Below are positions 44,145 to 52,451 of a DNA stretch of 64,000 nt, in pieces. The notes under the pieces were generated by a model. It searched no databases and was not told the origin of the DNA. It saw only the letters and a list, made by a program, of their open reading frames with translations. The DNA comes from Bacteroidota bacterium (GTDB taxonomy: Bacteria; Bacteroidota; Bacteroidia; B-17B0; Aurantibacillaceae). Where the stretch lies: assembly GCA_021155905.1 (NCBI GenBank), contig JAJNBG010000018.1, positions 1 through 64,000 of the forward strand, given 5' to 3'. The translations under genes were made by a program, and so were the position numbers. How positions within the stretch are numbered: position 1 is the stretch's first letter; every line of letters starts with the position of its first letter.

Positions 44145-45608
44145 TTAAATACTCCAGGTTACGCCTTCTTTACCATCCTTCACCTGGATGTTCGCAGCGG
44201 TTAGTTTATTTCTTATTTCATCTGAAGTGGCAAAATCCTTATTCGCTTTTGCTTTATCCCTTAACTCCAAAACCAATTGCATCACACTTTCCAAAGCCGT
44301 GCTTGCCTTTCCGGTTTCCTCCTCTTTTTTCAAGCCCATCACATCAAATACAAAATGCTGATAGATTTTGTGCAACAAATCAATATCCGCCTGGCTCAAA
44401 GCTGTTTTTTTATCATGTGCAGAGTTAATCATCCGGATAGCCTCAAATAAATGAGCAATTAATACAGGTGTATTAAAATCATCATTCATAGCCTCATAAC
44501 ATGCCCTTTCCAATGCTGCCACATTTTCACCCGATTTTGGTGAAGCTTTTATAGATTGCAATACTTTATAACTATCCATTAAACGGTTATAGGCTTTTTC
44601 GGAGGCAGTTAACGCATCGTTACTAAAATCCAAAGTACTCCGGTAATGTGTTTGCATCATAAAAAAACGCACAGCCATAGGACTGAATCCTTTTGCTAAT
44701 AAGGGATGTGAGCCGGTGAATAATTCCATCGGCAGGAAACTATTCCCTAAAGACTTGCTCATTTTTTGTCCGTTAACGGTGAGCATATTTGTATGCAACC
44801 AATAGTTCGCAGGGCTCTTTCCGCAGTATGCAATATTTTGTGCTATTTCGTTAGTGTGGTGTGTTGCCTGTAGATCCATGCCGCCACCATGAATATCAAA
44901 CTGCTCTCCTAAATATTTTGTACTCATCGCAGAACATTCAATATGCCATCCCGGAAAACCTACTCCCCAAGGACTTGGCCATTTCATCAGATGTTCAGGT
45001 TTTGCTTTGATCCATAAGGCAAAATCCAATCTCCCTTTTTTGTCGTCCTGTCCTTCCAGCTCGCGAGTGTTTTCCAATAATTCTTCTAGCTTACGATTGG
45101 TCAGGACCGTGTAATTATTTGACTTAGCATATTTCTCTACATCAAAGTAAACGTTGCCGTTATGTTCATAAGCCAAACCATTTTTTATAATCTGCTTGGT
45201 AATTTCCTGTTGTTCGATAATATGCCCGGTAGCAGTTGGCTCAATGCTTGGTGGGAGATTATTCAATAATGCCATAATATCCCTGAAACCAACCGTGTAC
45301 TTTTGTACAATCTCCATGGGCTCCAGTTGCATTAATTTTGCCTTCTTTGCAAATTTATCATCACCCTCATCTCTGTCTCCTTCCAAATGGCCGGCGTCAG
45401 TTACATTTCTTACATAACGTACTTTATATCCTAAATGTATCAGGTAACGGTAAATCAAATCAAATGACATGAATGTGCGACAATTACCTAAATGAACATC
45501 ACTATAAACCGTGGGGCCACATACATACATTCCTAAAAACGGAGCATTAATGACCTTAAATTCTTCCTTCGTTCTGCTCAGTGTGTTGTAAATAAATAAC
45601 TTTTCCAT
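44145..45608 (-). CDS. cysS: Cysteinyl-tRNA synthetase
   Basis: The 487-residue class I synthetase has the zinc cysteine and HIGH-like motif in MYVCGPTVYSDVHLGNCRTF, further zinc ligands in PGWHIECSAMSTKYLG with HGGGMDLQATHHTNEIAQ, and NGQKMSKSLGN (KMSKS). It charges tRNA-Cys. ATG 45608 begins the standard N-terminus MEKLFIYNTL; a longer frame from 45635 overlaps the terminator of the preceding gene. HIGH reads HLGN here, as is usual for CysRS. Confidence 0.96.
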   Translation of the reverse strand: MEKLFIYNTLSRTKEEFKVINAPFLGMYVCGPTVYSDVHLGNCRTFMSFDLIYRYLIHLGYKVRYVRNVTDAGHLEGDRDEGDDKFAKKAKLMQLEPMEIVQKYTVGFRDIMALLNNLPPSIEPTATGHIIEQQEITKQIIKNGLAYEHNGNVYFDVEKYAKSNNYTVLTNRKLEELLENTRELEGQDDKKGRLDFALWIKAKPEHLMKWPSPWGVGFPGWHIECSAMSTKYLGEQFDIHGGGMDLQATHHTNEIAQNIAYCGKSPANYWLHTNMLTVNGQKMSKSLGNSFLPMELFTGSHPLLAKGFSPMAVRFFMMQTHYRSTLDFSNDALTASEKAYNRLMDSYKVLQSIKASPKSGENVAALERACYEAMNDDFNTPVLIAHLFEAIRMINSAHDKKTALSQADIDLLHKIYQHFVFDVMGLKKEEETGKASTALESVMQLVLELRDKAKANKDFATSDEIRNKLTAANIQVKDGKEGVTWSI

Positions 45609-45633
45609 AAAAATATAAGATTTTAAAATTAGC

Positions 45634-45666
45634 AAAAAAAAAGACGGTATTACACCGTCTTTTTTG
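45634..45666 (-). terminator. Terminator after the MORN-repeat gene
   Basis: The perfect stem aagacggt/accgtctt (45641-45648 and 45654-45661) with a five-base loop is flanked by long A and T runs on both sides. It follows the MORN-repeat gene by about 20 bases on the minus strand and works in either direction. It isolates cysS from that gene. Confidence 0.9.
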
Positions 45667-45686
45667 AGTTATATAACTAAATAAGA

Positions 45687-46583
45687 TTAATTTTCAACAG
45701 GAGTATCCCCTACATATAATCCGTTTCTGTAAACTGAAACACGCTGTAAAATCCCGTTTTCGTCATAAATGAATGCTTTACCGTCCATTAAACGATTGTC
45801 TTTAAACACACCGTCTTTGGTAATTTGCTTATTCTTATTATAAGTGATGTGTTGTCCGTTTAATACCATTGGTCCTTTCGCTGTAACTCCATTTGGTTTT
45901 TCATCTGGTTTTAACACAATTTTCGGTCCATTTTCAAGCGGATTTTCTTTTGTTTTTACAATTGGTTTTTTAGGCTCAAATTCTTTAATAGAAGCAACAT
46001 CGACCGCACCGTCATTATAAGTTTTTTCAGCCTTGATATCTCCGTTTTCATGGTATTCTTTAATAACACCCGCTTCCTTCCCATTAACAAAATTTCCTTC
46101 AATGGCTAGCTGGCCGTTTTCGTGAAAATATTTTACCGGGCCTTCTCTTTTACCACTTGCATTGAAGTTAAATTCATGCTGAGGCGTACCGTTTTCGTAA
46201 TATAATTTGTAAGGGCCCGTCCAACGGTTATTTTTCCAGTTTCCTTCTTCTGAAATTTTTCCATTCTCATGGTACATAATAGCATATCCGTCAGGACGGC
46301 CATTTTGGAAGGTTAACTGATTTTTCATATTACCATTGCAGTAATATTCTAACCATTTACCTATTTTACGGTTATCCGTGTATTTACCTTCTTCTACTTT
46401 TTGCTCCGGAGCAAAACATGAACCCGGCTTATGTTTGCCTTTAATGATCCATTTACCTTGTTTTTTACCCAAAGCATCAATCAGATTGATAGTATCTTTA
46501 TTTACTCCTAACTCAAACGATTGTGACTGACCACGGCTTATCTGATAAACCAAAAAAATCAGTATTAAATATATTTTCTTCAT
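45687..46583 (-). CDS. Secreted MORN-2 (YwqK-like) repeat protein
   Basis: The 298-residue protein has a signal peptide (IYLILIFLVYQISRGQSQ) and repeated MORN-variant motifs such as YHENGKISEEGNWKNNRWTG, YYENGTPQHEFNFNASGKRE, FHENGQLAIEGNFVNGKEAG and YHENGDIKAEKTYNDGA. Proteins annotated as YwqK-like share these repeats and usually have no known activity. It is probably a periplasmic binding or structural protein. ATG at 46583 starts the signal peptide, preferred over TTG two codons earlier. Confidence 0.82.
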   Translation of the reverse strand: MKKIYLILIFLVYQISRGQSQSFELGVNKDTINLIDALGKKQGKWIIKGKHKPGSCFAPEQKVEEGKYTDNRKIGKWLEYYCNGNMKNQLTFQNGRPDGYAIMYHENGKISEEGNWKNNRWTGPYKLYYENGTPQHEFNFNASGKREGPVKYFHENGQLAIEGNFVNGKEAGVIKEYHENGDIKAEKTYNDGAVDVASIKEFEPKKPIVKTKENPLENGPKIVLKPDEKPNGVTAKGPMVLNGQHITYNKNKQITKDGVFKDNRLMDGKAFIYDENGILQRVSVYRNGLYVGDTPVEN

Positions 46584-46689
46584 AGGCAATATCTTTTACT
46601 AAATTATGTAATTTCTTTGTAGTTTTTTCAGGAATTTAGACAAATCACCTAAAAATAACGATGATTATATAAATTCGTTTAAACCGTAC

Positions 46690-46697
46690 TATCTTTG
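46690..46697 (+). promoter_or_regulatory. Orphan -7 box on the plus strand
   Basis: TATCTTTG is an exact TAnnTTTG match within the symmetrical context gtactatctttgtac. It points toward the 3' end of the convergent epimerase/dehydrogenase gene. No plus-strand gene starts within about 1 kb. A small or antisense RNA is possible. Confidence 0.4.
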
Positions 46698-46740
46698 TAC
46701 GAGTGCCGTAAAAAAATAGTTACAGTAAATAATGCATTTT

Positions 46741-47682
46741 TTATGCCAAGTTTCTTAACATATTCTCTACTAAAGACGAAAGGTCGTATTTAGCCGACCA
46801 ATTCCAGTCTTTTTTCGCTTCATCCTCTAAAATACTTTGAGGCCAGCTGTCGGCAATATCCTGACGGAAGTCAGGCTTGTATGAAATGGTGAATTCCGGG
46901 ATATGTTTTTGGATTTCGGAAGCAATTTGAGACGGTGTAAAGCTAATTCCCGCCAAATTGTAACTTCCCCTTATTTTTATACTCTCTGCCGGAGCATGCA
47001 TAATTTCAATGGTAGCGCGTATGGCATCTTCCATATGCATCATGGGTAAAGCCGTATCAGCACTCAAAAAGCACTCATACGTCTTGTTCTTCAGAGCTTC
47101 ATGGAAAATATGAACCGCATAGTCGGTTGTTCCACCACCCGGAGCCGATTTCCAGCCAATTAAACCCGGATAACGCAAACTTCTCACATCGACCCCAAAT
47201 TTATGGAAATACCATTCGCACCAACGTTCCCCCGCCTGTTTACTGATGCCATAAACCGTTGAAGGTTCCATCACTGTATATTGCGGCGTGTTAATTTTTG
47301 GAGTTGTTGGCCCAAATACAGCTATGGAACTAGGCCAGTATACTTTGGAAATATGCTTTTCCTTTGCCAGATTCAATACATTGAATAAACCCTCCATGTT
47401 TAATTTCCAGGCAAACATGGGGTTTTGTTCCCCGGTAGCCGACAATAAAGCCGCTAAAAGGTAAACATGAGAAATACTGTGTTTTTTAACGATATTTGAT
47501 AAAGCATCTTTATCCAACACATCCAGCTTTTCGAACGGATTAAGTTCTAAAGCCGGGATGGGATTCAAATCTGCTGCAATCACATTACTCGATCCATATA
47601 ATACACTTAGTTCCTGGGCCAATTCTATCCCAATTTGCCCGCCGGCACCAATAATTAAAATTTTATCCTCTTTATTGTACAT
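46741..47682 (-). CDS. SDR-type L-threonine 3-dehydrogenase-like protein
   Basis: The 313-residue protein has an NAD-binding loop ILIIGAGGQIGIELAQEL, WPSSIAVFGPTTPK and the catalytic VYGISKQAGERWCEWYFH (Tyr-x-x-x-Lys). FHKFGVDVRSLRYPGLIGWK and YAVHIFHEAL match the UDP-galactose-epimerase-like L-threonine dehydrogenases known from Flavobacterium and related bacteria, which oxidise threonine to 2-amino-3-ketobutyrate. It is divergent from trhO and shares overlapping promoter boxes with it. Confidence 0.88.
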   Translation of the reverse strand: MYNKEDKILIIGAGGQIGIELAQELSVLYGSSNVIAADLNPIPALELNPFEKLDVLDKDALSNIVKKHSISHVYLLAALLSATGEQNPMFAWKLNMEGLFNVLNLAKEKHISKVYWPSSIAVFGPTTPKINTPQYTVMEPSTVYGISKQAGERWCEWYFHKFGVDVRSLRYPGLIGWKSAPGGGTTDYAVHIFHEALKNKTYECFLSADTALPMMHMEDAIRATIEIMHAPAESIKIRGSYNLAGISFTPSQIASEIQKHIPEFTISYKPDFRQDIADSWPQSILEDEAKKDWNWSAKYDLSSLVENMLRNLA

Positions 47683-47715
47683 GATAAAAATCAGTTATGT
47701 TTTTTAGTTTTTCAC

Positions 47716-47723
47716 TACCTTTG
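47716..47723 (+). promoter_or_regulatory. -7 box of trhO
   Basis: TACCTTTG is an exact TAnnTTTG match on the plus strand, 29 bases before the ATT at 47753. It directly abuts a minus-strand box of the same type. Confidence 0.65.
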
Positions 47724-47731
47724 CAAACGTA
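47724..47731 (-). promoter_or_regulatory. -7 box of the threonine dehydrogenase-like gene
   Basis: On the minus strand this reads TACGTTTG, an exact TAnnTTTG match, 41 bases before the start codon at 47682. Together with 47716-47723 it forms a 16-base dyad whose halves serve opposite strands. Confidence 0.55.
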
Positions 47732-47752
47732 ACTAAAAATGTGCTGATTTGA

Positions 47753-48802
47753 ATTAACAAAGACGAGCTGAAAGCCCGTTTAGCTCAGGAAAAAATTGAG
47801 CGTGTCACATTTTCTTTTTACAAGTACGTAAAAATCGAGAATCCAAAAGAATTAAGAGATCATTTTTTTCAGGAATGGACAGATTTAAACTGTTTTGGAA
47901 GAATTTATATTGCCCAGGAAGGAATTAATGCGCAGATGAATGTTCCAAAAGCAAACTGGGATTTGTTTGTTACTCAACTATACAGCGACAACCGTTTTAC
48001 TAATCTTCCTTTTAAAATTGCGGTGGATGATGACGGGAAGTCTTTTTATAAACTGGTAATTAAAGTCAAAGAGAAAGTGGTTGCGGATGGTATTACGGAT
48101 CCTGAGTTTGATGCGTCCAATACCGGAACTTATTTAAACGCCGAAGGTTTTAACAAAGCCATTGAAGATCCAAACACAATTGTGGTGGACATGCGAAATC
48201 ATTACGAAAGTGAAGTAGGCCGCTTTGATAACGCTTTTTGTCCTGATGCTGATACCTTTAGAGAAGAATTACCTTTGGTAGTCGACCATTTAAAAGGGCA
48301 GGAAGACAAAAAAGTAATCATGTATTGCACAGGCGGGATTCGTTGTGAAAAAGCAAGCGCTTATTTAAAGCATAAAGGTTTCAAAGATGTAAACCATCTC
48401 CAGGGTGGCATCATTCAATATGCAAAAGAGATTAAGGAACAGGGACTGGAAAGCAAATTCAGAGGTGTTAATTTTGTTTTTGATGAGCGAATCGGAGAAC
48501 GAATCACTGAAGATGTATTAAGCAATTGTCATCAGTGCAGTGAGCCATGTGACACACATGTGAATTGCAAAAATGACGATTGCCACCTGTTATTTATACA
48601 ATGTGAAAAATGTGCAATAAACATGGAAGGATGCTGCACACCTAAATGTAAAGAGATTGCTGCGTTGCCAATAGAAATGCAACGGGAACTCAGAAAAGGA
48701 AAAATGAAAAACGGACCGGAATGTTTATCAGTTTATAAAAGCAGATTACGGCCAAATTTAGCTGAAATTCTAAAAAATGATTTATCTTTAAATAAATTTT
48801 AG
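47753..48802 (+). CDS. trhO: tRNA uridine-34 hydroxylase TrhO (rhodanese family), unusual start
   Basis: The protein has an N-terminal acylphosphatase-like domain with FGRIYIAQEGINAQMNVP, a rhodanese domain with the active loop MYCTGGIRCEKASAYLKHKG, and a C-terminal Cys-rich tail (NCHQCSEPCDTH, CEKCAINMEGCCTPKC). It hydroxylates U34 in several tRNAs. The first ATG (47936) is far too late: in-frame codons from 47753 encode NKDELKARLAQEKIERV and on through SFYKYVKIENP, conserved in this family. TGA at 47750 closes the frame just upstream, so initiation would be at ATT 47753 (349 residues, normal length) unless the sequence has an error. Confidence 0.9.
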   Translation: MNKDELKARLAQEKIERVTFSFYKYVKIENPKELRDHFFQEWTDLNCFGRIYIAQEGINAQMNVPKANWDLFVTQLYSDNRFTNLPFKIAVDDDGKSFYKLVIKVKEKVVADGITDPEFDASNTGTYLNAEGFNKAIEDPNTIVVDMRNHYESEVGRFDNAFCPDADTFREELPLVVDHLKGQEDKKVIMYCTGGIRCEKASAYLKHKGFKDVNHLQGGIIQYAKEIKEQGLESKFRGVNFVFDERIGERITEDVLSNCHQCSEPCDTHVNCKNDDCHLLFIQCEKCAINMEGCCTPKCKEIAALPIEMQRELRKGKMKNGPECLSVYKSRLRPNLAEILKNDLSLNKF

Positions 48803-48806
48803 CTTG

Positions 48807-49355
48807 ATGTTTAAGCAATTTACAATATATATTTTAATGGCCTTACTAGGCTGTTTTATATCCTGTAAAAAAATCGGTAAACTGAAAGAGTTTGATCTTC
48901 ATTATTCAAATGAGGTGACCATACCATCTGCTTCTTCCATTGTATCCTTGCCATTTGACGTTAAAACGCCTGAAACGACCACTAATACAAAAGAAGATTA
49001 TAAAAATGAGGGTACAACTTCCAGGTTAATAGATCGCGTTACGCTCACAGACCTGACTCTAACAGTTAAATCTCCTCAATCCGGTAATTTTGATTTTTTA
49101 AACTCAATTGAAATTTACCTGGCAAGCCCAAATCACACGGAAGTATTGGTAGCATCAAAAAATGATATTCCCGAAACCGGTTTAACTAGGCTGACATTAG
49201 ACGTATCTTCATCTGATCTAAAAGGATTTTTACAGGATGTGTCTTTTAGTTTAAAATTTAAAGTAACAACCGACCGGGCACTCGCTTATGATATCACAAT
49301 TCAATCTGACGAAACATTTCATGTAAAGGCGCGATTAAGAAATATATTTAAATAA
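48807..49355 (+). CDS. Lipoprotein of unknown function, paralogue 1
   Basis: The 182-residue product has a lipoprotein signal (ILMALLGCFISCKKIG). The mature part is beta-rich, with KLKEFDLHYSNEVTIPSAS, DFLNSIEIYLASPN and SDETFHVKARL. The next gene has the same layout, so they are tandem paralogues. Family unknown. It lies 4 bases after trhO. ATG 48807 is preferred over a TTG one codon earlier. Confidence 0.75.
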   Translation: MFKQFTIYILMALLGCFISCKKIGKLKEFDLHYSNEVTIPSASSIVSLPFDVKTPETTTNTKEDYKNEGTTSRLIDRVTLTDLTLTVKSPQSGNFDFLNSIEIYLASPNHTEVLVASKNDIPETGLTRLTLDVSSSDLKGFLQDVSFSLKFKVTTDRALAYDITIQSDETFHVKARLRNIFK

Positions 49356-49381
49356 TTAACAAAACCCTAAAACAATCATTT

Positions 49382-49948
49382 ATGAAAAAAATTTTAAGCT
49401 TCTCTTTTATCATTGCTCTCATTGGATTTAATATATCATGCAAAAAAAAGGAGGTAGATAAATTAACTGAATTTAATATTGATTATACAACTAATTTAAC
49501 CATACCAACAGCGAGCATGACGGTAAGTAATCCTTCTCTAACACCTATTACCGTTGAGTTTACTACTCCGAATGTGCCAACGCAACAAGCAACAAAATTC
49601 AGTGAGGCTGGAACGGCTCAAAATTTAATTGATAAAATAGTAATGACAAGATTTAATATATCAGCAACAGGTAGCGGTACAACTACTCCGACCCTGGATT
49701 ACCTAAACTCAATTAACATTTACATAAAAGCATCGGGGGTTGGTGAAGCTATGATTGCCGGGAAGTCAAATATTCCGGACGGGATCTCTTCTGTTGCCAT
49801 GGACCTACAGGATGTGAATATAAAAGAGTACATTTTTAAAGACAACATACAATTCAGAGTTTTGGCTACGTTTGACGCCACTACCCCCACCAATCAAACT
49901 CTTAAAATGGACGAAACTGTTCACGTATCCGCCAAACTTCTTAAATAA
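49382..49948 (+). CDS. Lipoprotein of unknown function, paralogue 2
   Basis: The 188-residue product has a lipoprotein signal (FIIALIGFNISCKKKE). Shared with paralogue 1 are the opening LTEFNIDYTTNLTIPTAS, the central LIDKIVMTRFNIS and LDYLNSINIYIKAS, and the ending MDETVHVSAKL. The two differ by a longer loop in this copy. Function unknown. It is 6 bases upstream of the homogentisate dioxygenase gene, so probably in the same message. Confidence 0.75.
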   Translation: MKKILSFSFIIALIGFNISCKKKEVDKLTEFNIDYTTNLTIPTASMTVSNPSLTPITVEFTTPNVPTQQATKFSEAGTAQNLIDKIVMTRFNISATGSGTTTPTLDYLNSINIYIKASGVGEAMIAGKSNIPDGISSVAMDLQDVNIKEYIFKDNIQFRVLATFDATTPTNQTLKMDETVHVSAKLLK

Positions 49949-49954
49949 TTTATT

Positions 49955-51112
49955 ATGCCAATCTATCATCACTTAGGCAATATACCTCAGAAACGTCACA
50001 CAATATTTAAATCTCCTCAGGGGAATTTCTATTACGAGCAGCTATTTGGTACCGAAGGATTTCATGGTTTTTCGTCTTTGCTTTACCACACTCACAGGCC
50101 AACCCAGGTAAAAGAAATTATTAAGAGTTATGATGTTTCTCCTAAAGTAGCCATTGATAAAAACATTAAAGCATTATTATTAAAGGGTTTTGAAATTAAG
50201 CCTGCCAATGATTTTTTAGATAGCAGAAAAACTGTTTTATTTAACAGTGATTGCCATATTGGATTGGCTGCACCGAAACAAAGCATGACGTCTTATTTTT
50301 ATAAAAATGCCGATGCCGATGAAATGCTTTTTATTCATAAGGGGAAAGGAACTCTCAGAACCTTTATGGGCAACATTCCTTTTGAATATGGAGATTACTT
50401 AATTATTCCAAGAGGAATGATTTACCAAATGCAGTTTGACAGTACGGACAACCGCATATTCTATGTAGAAACACCACATCCTTTATATACTCCAAAACGC
50501 TACAAAAATGCCAGCGGGCAACATTTAGAACATTCTCCTTTCTGTGAGCGCGATTTTAAGTTACCGGGAGAATTAGAAACACATGATGAAAAAGGAGACT
50601 TCTTAATTAAAATAAAGAAAGAAGGTATGATGCATGAAGTAGTTTATGCCACACACCCTTTTGATGTTGTTGGATGGGACGGTTATAACTTCCCCTGGGC
50701 ATTTTCAATTCATAATTTTGAACCCATCACCGGAAGAGTGCATCAGCCACCACCGGTACATCAAACATTTGAAACACCGGCTTTTGTCGTTTGCTCTTTT
50801 TGTCCGCGTTTATACGATTACCATCCTTTAGCTATTCCCGCTCCATACAACCATAGCAATATTGATAGTGATGAAGTATTGTATTACGTGGATGGCGATT
50901 TTATGAGCCGTAATAACATAGAACAGGGTCATATTACTTTGCATCCAAAAGGCATTCCTCATGGACCGGCGCCCGGAGCTATGGAACGAAGCATTGGCCA
51001 GACGGTTACACAGGAGTTAGCGGTCATGGTAGATACCTTCAGGCCATTAAAGGTGACGGAAGAAGCGATGGGAATTGACGATGGTAAATATTATAAAAGC
51101 TGGGTAGAATAA
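49955..51112 (+). CDS. hmgA: Homogentisate 1,2-dioxygenase
   Basis: The 385-residue non-haem iron enzyme opens the aromatic ring of homogentisate to maleylacetoacetate. The start IYHHLGNIPQKRHTIFKS and GTEGFHGFSSLLYHTHRP are typical. The cupin half has EMLFIHKGKGTLRTFMGNIP and YGDYLIIPRGMIYQM, and iron ligands probably lie in VHQPPPVHQTFETPAFV and TLHPKGIPHGPAPG. It is about 60 residues shorter than the animal enzyme, as usual in Bacteroidota. hppD, the preceding step, follows it. Fumarylacetoacetase is not in the window. Confidence 0.94.
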   Translation: MPIYHHLGNIPQKRHTIFKSPQGNFYYEQLFGTEGFHGFSSLLYHTHRPTQVKEIIKSYDVSPKVAIDKNIKALLLKGFEIKPANDFLDSRKTVLFNSDCHIGLAAPKQSMTSYFYKNADADEMLFIHKGKGTLRTFMGNIPFEYGDYLIIPRGMIYQMQFDSTDNRIFYVETPHPLYTPKRYKNASGQHLEHSPFCERDFKLPGELETHDEKGDFLIKIKKEGMMHEVVYATHPFDVVGWDGYNFPWAFSIHNFEPITGRVHQPPPVHQTFETPAFVVCSFCPRLYDYHPLAIPAPYNHSNIDSDEVLYYVDGDFMSRNNIEQGHITLHPKGIPHGPAPGAMERSIGQTVTQELAVMVDTFRPLKVTEEAMGIDDGKYYKSWVE

Positions 51113-51157
51113 TCAGCACGAAGAAAAAAAGTAAGCAGTATTCAGAATAAAAAATTT

Positions 51158-51223
51158 ATGGAATCTAAACTTTTAAAAAATAAATTGGAATTGCGTTCGC
51201 TCTATATGGCGATGTGGAGTTGA
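51158..51223 (+). CDS. Candidate short leader ORF upstream of hppD
   Basis: An ATG at 51158 opens a 21-codon frame ending in RSLYMAMWS and a TGA at 51221-51223. The next base begins a perfect 7-bp hairpin. The position between hmgA and hppD, small size, terminal Tyr/Met/Trp and adjacent hairpin would fit a leader peptide sensing translation. It could equally be chance. No ribosome-binding site is seen. Confidence 0.35.
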   Translation: MESKLLKNKLELRSLYMAMWS

Positions 51224-51243
51224 AGGTAATTTTTAGATTACCT
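51224..51243 (+). promoter_or_regulatory. Hairpin immediately after the short ORF upstream of hppD
   Basis: aggtaat and attacct pair perfectly around ttttag. The hairpin starts at the base after the short ORF's stop codon and ends 34 bases before the hppD ATG. There is no T-run long enough for a simple terminator. Confidence 0.45.
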
Positions 51244-51277
51244 AATATTCGATTTATAAATTATTAAAATAAAAAAT

Positions 51278-52441
51278 ATGTCAACAAAAGAAATTAAAAA
51301 CGTAGAGTACGGATTAGAAAAAATATTTGAAGGAGCTCAGGACTTCTTACCATTATTAGGAACAGATTATGTGGAGTTTTATGTAGGTAATGCTAAACAA
51401 GCAGCACACTATTACAAAACAGCTTTTGGTTACCAATCTTATGCATATGCCGGATTAGAAACAGGATTAAAAGACCGTACCTCTTATGTATTGAAACAAG
51501 ATAAGATCCGTTTGGTATTAACCACCGCTTTAACGAGTGATTCACCAATTGGGGAACATGTAAAAAAACACGGTGATGGCGTGAAAGTGATTGCGCTTTG
51601 GGTGGAAGATGCGCGAAAATCATACGAAGAAACCATGAAGCGTGGCGCCAAATCCTTCATGGAGCCAACCGTTGAAAAAGACGAACATGGAGAAGTGGTA
51701 CGTTCAGGAATATACACCTACGGGGAAACCGTGCATATGTTCGTAGAACGTAAAAACTACAAAGGACAATTTTTACCTGGTTTTAAAGAATGGAAAAGTG
51801 ATTACAACCCTACACCGGTTGGATTAAAATTCATTGATCACATGGTAGGTAATGTGGGCTGGAACCAAATGAACGCGACAGTAAAATGGTATGAAGAAGT
51901 AATGGGCTTTGTAAACTTCTTAACCTTTGATGATAAGCAAATTACAACAGAGTATTCTGCTTTAATGAGTAAAGTAATGAGTAACGGAAACGGACGTATC
52001 AAGTTCCCAATCAATGAACCAGCAGAAGGAAAAAAGAAATCTCAAATTGAAGAATATATTGATTTTTACGAAGGAGCCGGTGTGCAGCATTTAGCCCTGG
52101 CAACAGATGATATCATTAAAACGGTTACTGAATTGAAAGCACGTGGTGTGGAATTCTTACCTCCTCCTCCACAAGCTTACTATGATGAAATCCCAACGCG
52201 CTTAGGCTCACACATGAGCATGATGCATGAAGATATTTCCAAATTACAGGAACTTTCCATTTTAGTGGATGCCGATGAAGATGGATATTTATTACAAATC
52301 TTTACTAAACCTGTAGAAGACCGCCCGACTTTATTTTACGAAATCATTCAGCGTATGGGCGCTAAAGGTTTTGGTGCAGGTAATTTCAAAGCGTTGTTTG
52401 AATCGATTGAAAGAGAACAGGCGAAGAGAGGAACACTTTAA
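51278..52441 (+). CDS. hppD: 4-hydroxyphenylpyruvate dioxygenase
   Basis: The 387-residue Fe(II) enzyme converts 4-hydroxyphenylpyruvate to homogentisate in tyrosine breakdown. It has two vicinal-oxygen-chelate halves. The iron ligands are visible as His in LKFIDHMVGNVGW, His in GVQHLALATDDI and Glu in LFYEIIQRMGAKGFGAGNF. Its product is the substrate of hmgA just upstream. A short ORF and a hairpin separate the two genes. Confidence 0.95.
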   Translation: MSTKEIKNVEYGLEKIFEGAQDFLPLLGTDYVEFYVGNAKQAAHYYKTAFGYQSYAYAGLETGLKDRTSYVLKQDKIRLVLTTALTSDSPIGEHVKKHGDGVKVIALWVEDARKSYEETMKRGAKSFMEPTVEKDEHGEVVRSGIYTYGETVHMFVERKNYKGQFLPGFKEWKSDYNPTPVGLKFIDHMVGNVGWNQMNATVKWYEEVMGFVNFLTFDDKQITTEYSALMSKVMSNGNGRIKFPINEPAEGKKKSQIEEYIDFYEGAGVQHLALATDDIIKTVTELKARGVEFLPPPPQAYYDEIPTRLGSHMSMMHEDISKLQELSILVDADEDGYLLQIFTKPVEDRPTLFYEIIQRMGAKGFGAGNFKALFESIEREQAKRGTL

Positions 52442-52451
52442 TAGTTTTATA

